From Lelliottia sp. WAP21 (GTDB lineage Bacteria > Pseudomonadota > Gammaproteobacteria > Enterobacterales > Enterobacteriaceae), in assembly GCF_020532665.2 (NCBI RefSeq), contig NZ_JAIWPG020000006.1, forward strand, positions 1 through 64,000: a DNA stretch of 64,000 nt, written 5' to 3'. Positions 61,083-64,000 of the stretch are shown in pieces; positions within the stretch are counted from its first letter, which is position 1, and every line of letters begins with the position of its first letter. A model generated the notes under the pieces. That model was given only the letters and a program-made list of their open reading frames with translations. It was not told where the DNA came from and did no database searches. Made by a program: the position numbers and the translations under genes.

Positions 61083-61418
61083 TTAGCGTGGGGGCATGGC
61101 GGCGGGCGGAATAACGGCGTTCGTCGCCAGATTTTCCTGCTCGCTTTTCTCTACGCGAGAGCGCACAGAACTATCCGTACGGTAGAAGTCCCACGGGAGC
61201 AGGAGCGTATCGACAATGGCGGTGAACGGCATATCCAGCACCGCCAGGGATTTGGTGCCCCAGTTGGTGTCGTCATCCGAAATCATCTGCGCGCTGGCAC
61301 GTGTGCCTGGATATGTTCCTTCTTTACCGCCAGTGTGAGACATCACGCTCGAACACCCGCAAAGTAAAACTACCCCGCTGAACGTCGTCAGCTTTATCAG
61401 AACATTTTTCATCATCAC
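61083..61418 (-). CDS. yidQ: YidQ, small lipoprotein (DUF1375 type)
   Basis: 111 residues. The signal peptide ends in lipobox VLLCGCSS, so Cys is lipidated. The mature part has TGGKEGTYPGTRAS and LAVLDMPFTAIVDTLLLPWDFY, the conserved family region. The probable site is the outer membrane. It is convergent with yidR and divergent from ibpA. Function unknown. Confidence 0.9.
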   Translation of the reverse strand: MMMKNVLIKLTTFSGVVLLCGCSSVMSHTGGKEGTYPGTRASAQMISDDDTNWGTKSLAVLDMPFTAIVDTLLLPWDFYRTDSSVRSRVEKSEQENLATNAVIPPAAMPPR

Positions 61419-61729
61419 TCAGTCATCGTTAATGTTACTGCATAGACCTGCAACTCAGGGTTATAGCGAGCCTTGATCAAAATGAATAGCCCGGAACCCC
61501 TGCACTGTGGCGGCCATCGCAATTTAACCCTTTGTGCTGTAGTCCCAGTCTATGCGAGTGCGGGTAAAGTGCAAAAAAATCTTGCGATAAACCTCTTGAA
61601 AAGATCGGATACAGACCCATTTTATGGTTGTGGCCCGATAACGAACACGCCTGATGGGTGTTCGGGGGCGCAGTGGCCTGTCCATGGTGGAAGGCTAAAG
61701 ATTCTCGCTGATTTCAGGAGCTATTACTT
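61419..61729 (+). promoter_or_regulatory. ibpA sigma-32 promoter and 5' leader (ROSE-type RNA thermometer)
   Basis: CTTGAAA (61595-61601) and CCCATTTTA (61616-61624), 14 bp apart, form a heat-shock sigma-32 promoter nearly identical to E. coli ibpA. The ~100-nt leader to 61729 should fold as a ROSE thermometer hiding the AGGAG near 61717. No gene is seen in 61419-61594. Confidence 0.85.
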
Positions 61730-62140
61730 ATGCGTAACTTCGATCTTTCTCCGCTTTATCGTTCTGCTATTGGTTTCGACCGCCTGTTCAACCATTTAGA
61801 AAATAACCAGAGCCAGAGCAACGGCTACCCTCCCTACAATGTTGAACTGGTTGACGAAAACCACTATCGCATCGCCATTGCTGTCGCCGGTTTTGCCGAA
61901 AGCGAACTGGAGATCACCGCGCAGGACAATCTGCTGGTGGTGAAAGGCTCGCATTCAGCTGAGCAGAAAGAGCGTACCTACCTGTATCAGGGTATCGCGG
62001 AGCGCAATTTCGAACGCAAATTCCAGTTAGCCGAAAACATTCATGTTAAAGGCGCAAACCTGGTCAATGGCCTGCTGTTTATCGATCTGGAACGTGTCAT
62101 TCCGGAAGAGAAAAAACCTCGCCGTATCGAAATTAATTGA
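61730..62140 (+). CDS. ibpA: IbpA, small heat-shock protein
   Basis: 136 residues (137 in E. coli; one Gly fewer in the NQSQSNGY stretch). Holds unfolded proteins for ClpB/DnaK. The alpha-crystallin domain (about 36-125) has [12 protein letters not shown] and the [18 protein letters not shown] edge; the C-terminal I-x-I is RRIEIN. Expressed by heat. Confidence 0.97.
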   Translation: MRNFDLSPLYRSAIGFDRLFNHLENNQSQSNGYPPYNVELVDENHYRIAIAVAGFAESELEITAQDNLLVVKGSHSAEQKERTYLYQGIAERNFERKFQLAENIHVKGANLVNGLLFIDLERVIPEEKKPRRIEIN

Positions 62141-62276
62141 TTTAAGCGGGTCGCGTCAGCGGCCCACCCAGAATTGCTTGCCGTAATGGGAGCATAGGTG
62201 AATCCGTCAGGATTTACAGGACAACTGTGCACAAAAATAAACTGTGCCGAACTCGCTTCTTAGAAGGAGATATATT
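62141..62276 (+). promoter_or_regulatory. ibpA-ibpB spacer, possible second RNA thermometer
   Basis: 136 nt between the two genes. AAGGAG lies 10 nt before the ibpB start, and the upstream sequence can pair with it in part. E. coli ibpB has a comparable leader. No independent promoter was identified. Confidence 0.45.
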
Positions 62277-62705
62277 ATGCGTAACTACGATTTATCCCCA
62301 CTTCTGCGTCAGTGGATTGGTTTTGACAAACTGGCTAACGCCCTGCAAAGCACCGCTGACCACCAGGCTTTCCCGCCATACAACATTGAAAAGAGTGATG
62401 ATAACCACTATCGCATCACACTTGCGCTGGCTGGGTTCCGCCAGGACGACCTTGAGATCCAACTTGAGGGTGCCCGTCTGACCGTGAAAGGTACACCACA
62501 AAAACCTGAAACCGAGACCCAGTGGCTGCACCAGGGGCTGGTGATTCAGCCATTCAGCCTGAGCTTTACTCTGGCCGATCATATGGAGGTTTCAGGCGCG
62601 ACCTTCAATAACGGGTTGTTGCATATTGATCTGACCCGAAACGTGCCAGAAGCCCTGGCGCCGCAGCGTATCGCCATTAGCGAACGCCCTGCGTTGAACA
62701 GTTAA
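62277..62705 (+). CDS. ibpB: IbpB, small heat-shock protein
   Basis: 142 residues from ATG 62277 ([13 protein letters not shown]), as in E. coli; an in-frame ATG at 62244 is rejected as it precedes AAGGAG. Alpha-crystallin domain with [12 protein letters not shown] and [16 protein letters not shown], and the C-terminal [13 protein letters not shown]. Forms hetero-oligomers with IbpA. Confidence 0.97.
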   Translation: MRNYDLSPLLRQWIGFDKLANALQSTADHQAFPPYNIEKSDDNHYRITLALAGFRQDDLEIQLEGARLTVKGTPQKPETETQWLHQGLVIQPFSLSFTLADHMEVSGATFNNGLLHIDLTRNVPEALAPQRIAISERPALNS

Positions 62706-62723
62706 TCCTGTGCCGTCGTACGA

Positions 62724-62742
62724 CCCTCTCCTTGTGAGAGGG
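62724..62742. repeat. CCCTCTCCC palindromic repeat, copy 5 (short)
   Basis: CCCTCTCCTTGTGAGAGGG: CCCTCTC pairs with GAGAGGG around CTTGT. It lies at the ibpB 3' end, just before the terminator. Confidence 0.7.
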
Positions 62743-62746
62743 TGAT

Positions 62747-62773
62747 AAAGCCCTGCCCCGGCAGGGCTTTTTT
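62747..62773 (+). terminator. ibpAB terminator
   Basis: AAAGCCCTGCC (62747-62757) pairs with GGCAGGGCTTT (62760-62770), with the innermost pairs open, followed by T. Confidence 0.9.
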
Positions 62774-62852
62774 GTGCGCCATCGCCCATACATCCCCGTC
62801 CGGCTCTGAGAGAATCCTTGTCATAACTAAGGTTATAGCAAGGAAGTGGATC

Positions 62853-64000
62853 ATGAGTGATATCGCGTTAACCGTTAGCGTGTTGGCCCTGGTCGCGGTG
62901 GTTGGACTGTGGATTGGTAACATCAAAATCCGTGGTGTGGGATTTGGCATCGGCGGTGTGCTGTTTGGCGGCATCTTTGTCGGCCATTTTGCCGATCAAC
63001 TCGGCCTGTCACTCAGTGCAGAAATGCTGCATTTCATCCAGGAGTTCGGTCTGATCCTCTTCGTCTATACCATCGGTATACAGGTTGGACCGGGTTTCTT
63101 TGCCTCGCTGCGTGTCTCCGGGCTGCGCTTAAACCTGTTCGCTTTCGCCATTGTGCTGCTGGGTGGACTGGTGACCGCCATCCTGCACAAACTCTTCGAC
63201 ATCCCACTCCCCGTGGTGCTGGGCATCTTCTCGGGTGCGGTGACAAACACGCCAGCGCTGGGTGCCGGACAGCAAATTCTGCGTGATTTGGGGATTTCAC
63301 CAGACATCGTCGATCAGATGGGGATGAGCTATGCCATGGCTTATCCGTTTGGAATTTGCGGCATCTTACTGACCATGTGGCTGGTGCGCGTGCTGTTTCG
63401 GATTAACGTGGAGGACGAGGCAAAAGCGCACGAGTCCACGCTCACCAACGGCCATGCCTTGATCAAAACCATCAATATTCGCGTCGAAAACCCCAATCTC
63501 AATAATATGGCTATTCAGGATGTGCCGATTCTGAACAGTCCCACAATCATCTGTTCCCGCCTGAAACGGGACGAGATGCTGATGGTACCGTCGCCGGGTA
63601 CGGTAATTCAGACCGGCGATTTGCTTCATCTCGTCGGCCAGCCGGCTGATTTGCACAATGCCCAGCTGGTGATTGGCCAGGAGGTCGATACCTCACTTTC
63701 CACGCGCGGCACCGATATGCGCGTTGAGCGCGTTGTAGTGACGAATGAGCAGGTGTTAGGGAAGAAAATCCGCGATCTGCAGGTAAAAGAGCGCTATGAC
63801 GTGGTGATTTCAAGGCTAAACCGTGCCGGGGTCGAACTGGTCGCCAGCCAGGACGCCAGCCTGCAATTTGGCGATATTTTGAATCTGGTGGGGCGGCCAT
63901 CCTCCATTGATGCCGTGGCTAACATGGTGGGCAACGCCCAGCAGAAATTACAGCAGGTGCAAATGCTCCCGGTGTTTATTGGTATCGGTCTGGGCGTCTT
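62853..64000 (+). CDS. yidE: YidE, AspT/YidE/YbjL-type transporter (partial, 3' end cut)
   Basis: ATG 62853 with AAGGAAG upstream. 382 codons of an expected ~553 are present. N-terminal helices ([59 protein letters not shown]) and the [15 protein letters not shown] motif of the aspartate:alanine antiporter group. Two cytoplasmic TrkA-C (RCK_C) domains follow (about 190-370). The second membrane half lies outside the window. Substrate unknown. Confidence 0.93.
   Translation, partial: MSDIALTVSVLALVAVVGLWIGNIKIRGVGFGIGGVLFGGIFVGHFADQLGLSLSAEMLHFIQEFGLILFVYTIGIQVGPGFFASLRVSGLRLNLFAFAIVLLGGLVTAILHKLFDIPLPVVLGIFSGAVTNTPALGAGQQILRDLGISPDIVDQMGMSYAMAYPFGICGILLTMWLVRVLFRINVEDEAKAHESTLTNGHALIKTINIRVENPNLNNMAIQDVPILNSPTIICSRLKRDEMLMVPSPGTVIQTGDLLHLVGQPADLHNAQLVIGQEVDTSLSTRGTDMRVERVVVTNEQVLGKKIRDLQVKERYDVVISRLNRAGVELVASQDASLQFGDILNLVGRPSSIDAVANMVGNAQQKLQQVQMLPVFIGIGLGV

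Noticed and set aside
61473-61799. A 108-codon frame overlapping the ibpA start
   Set aside because: It covers the sigma-32 promoter and thermometer leader, which explain the sequence better.

Overview
The window is a core chromosomal segment of an Enterobacter-like member of the Enterobacterales (Enterobacter, Lelliottia or Leclercia type). It carries the replication origin. Gene order and protein sequences follow the Escherichia coli oriC region from yieP to yidE almost gene for gene. Several E. coli accessory loci are missing: tnaCAB between mnmE and mdtL, the bgl/yieKL/cbrBC block between phoU and yieH, yidB and yidX around yidA, and cbrA between dgoT and yidR. One gene absent from E. coli, a secreted PL9-type pectate lyase, sits between the ATP synthase operon and glmU. 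All E. coli comparisons are from memory; no search was run.

Layout. 1-45: truncated rRNA P1 promoter firing leftwards out of the window. 165-2296: yieP-hsrA. 2244-8225: ribose operon rbsDACBKR (minus strand) with two RbsR operators. 8342-10210: kup. 10433-13374: ravA-viaA. 13375-14976: asnA and asnC, divergent. 15067-15516: mioC. 15517-15800: oriC with five DnaA boxes and three AT-rich 13-mers. 15891-18499: mnmG-rsmG. 19019-25991: atpIBEFHAGDC. 26067-28639: the accessory pectate lyase island. 28735-32092: glmU-glmS. 32414-36993: pstSCAB-phoU. 37087-42945: yieH, adeP, chrR, yieE, yidZ, mdtL. 43055-46997: mnmE, yidC, yidD, rnpA, rpmH. 47598-53761: dnaA-dnaN-recF-gyrB. 53951-59806: yidA and the galactonate genes dgoRKADT. 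59858-62705: yidR, yidQ, ibpA, ibpB. 62853-end: yidE, cut by the window edge.

Functionally the window combines replication initiation (dnaA, dnaN, oriC, gyrB, recF), tRNA and ribosome modification (mnmE, mnmG, rsmG, rnpA, rpmH), membrane insertion (yidC, yidD), ATP synthesis, amino-sugar synthesis, phosphate uptake, and sugar or sugar-acid catabolism (ribose, galactonate, pectin).

The most interesting part is the atpC-glmU interval. A 23-codon ORF with a good ribosome-binding site lies behind a KdgR-like box and two CRP boxes that match the half-site consensus exactly. The neighbouring PL9 lyase has two further KdgR-like boxes upstream. The inference is a small pectin-responsive unit, KdgR repressed and CRP controlled, pairing a secreted lyase with an undescribed micropeptide or small RNA. 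Other points of note are a dispersed palindromic repeat family confined to gene 3' ends, two ERIC elements abutting stop codons, a 147-nt spacer between dnaN and recF, a 13-bp hairpin over the yidR ribosome-binding site, and an unassigned 16-bp palindrome upstream of pstS.
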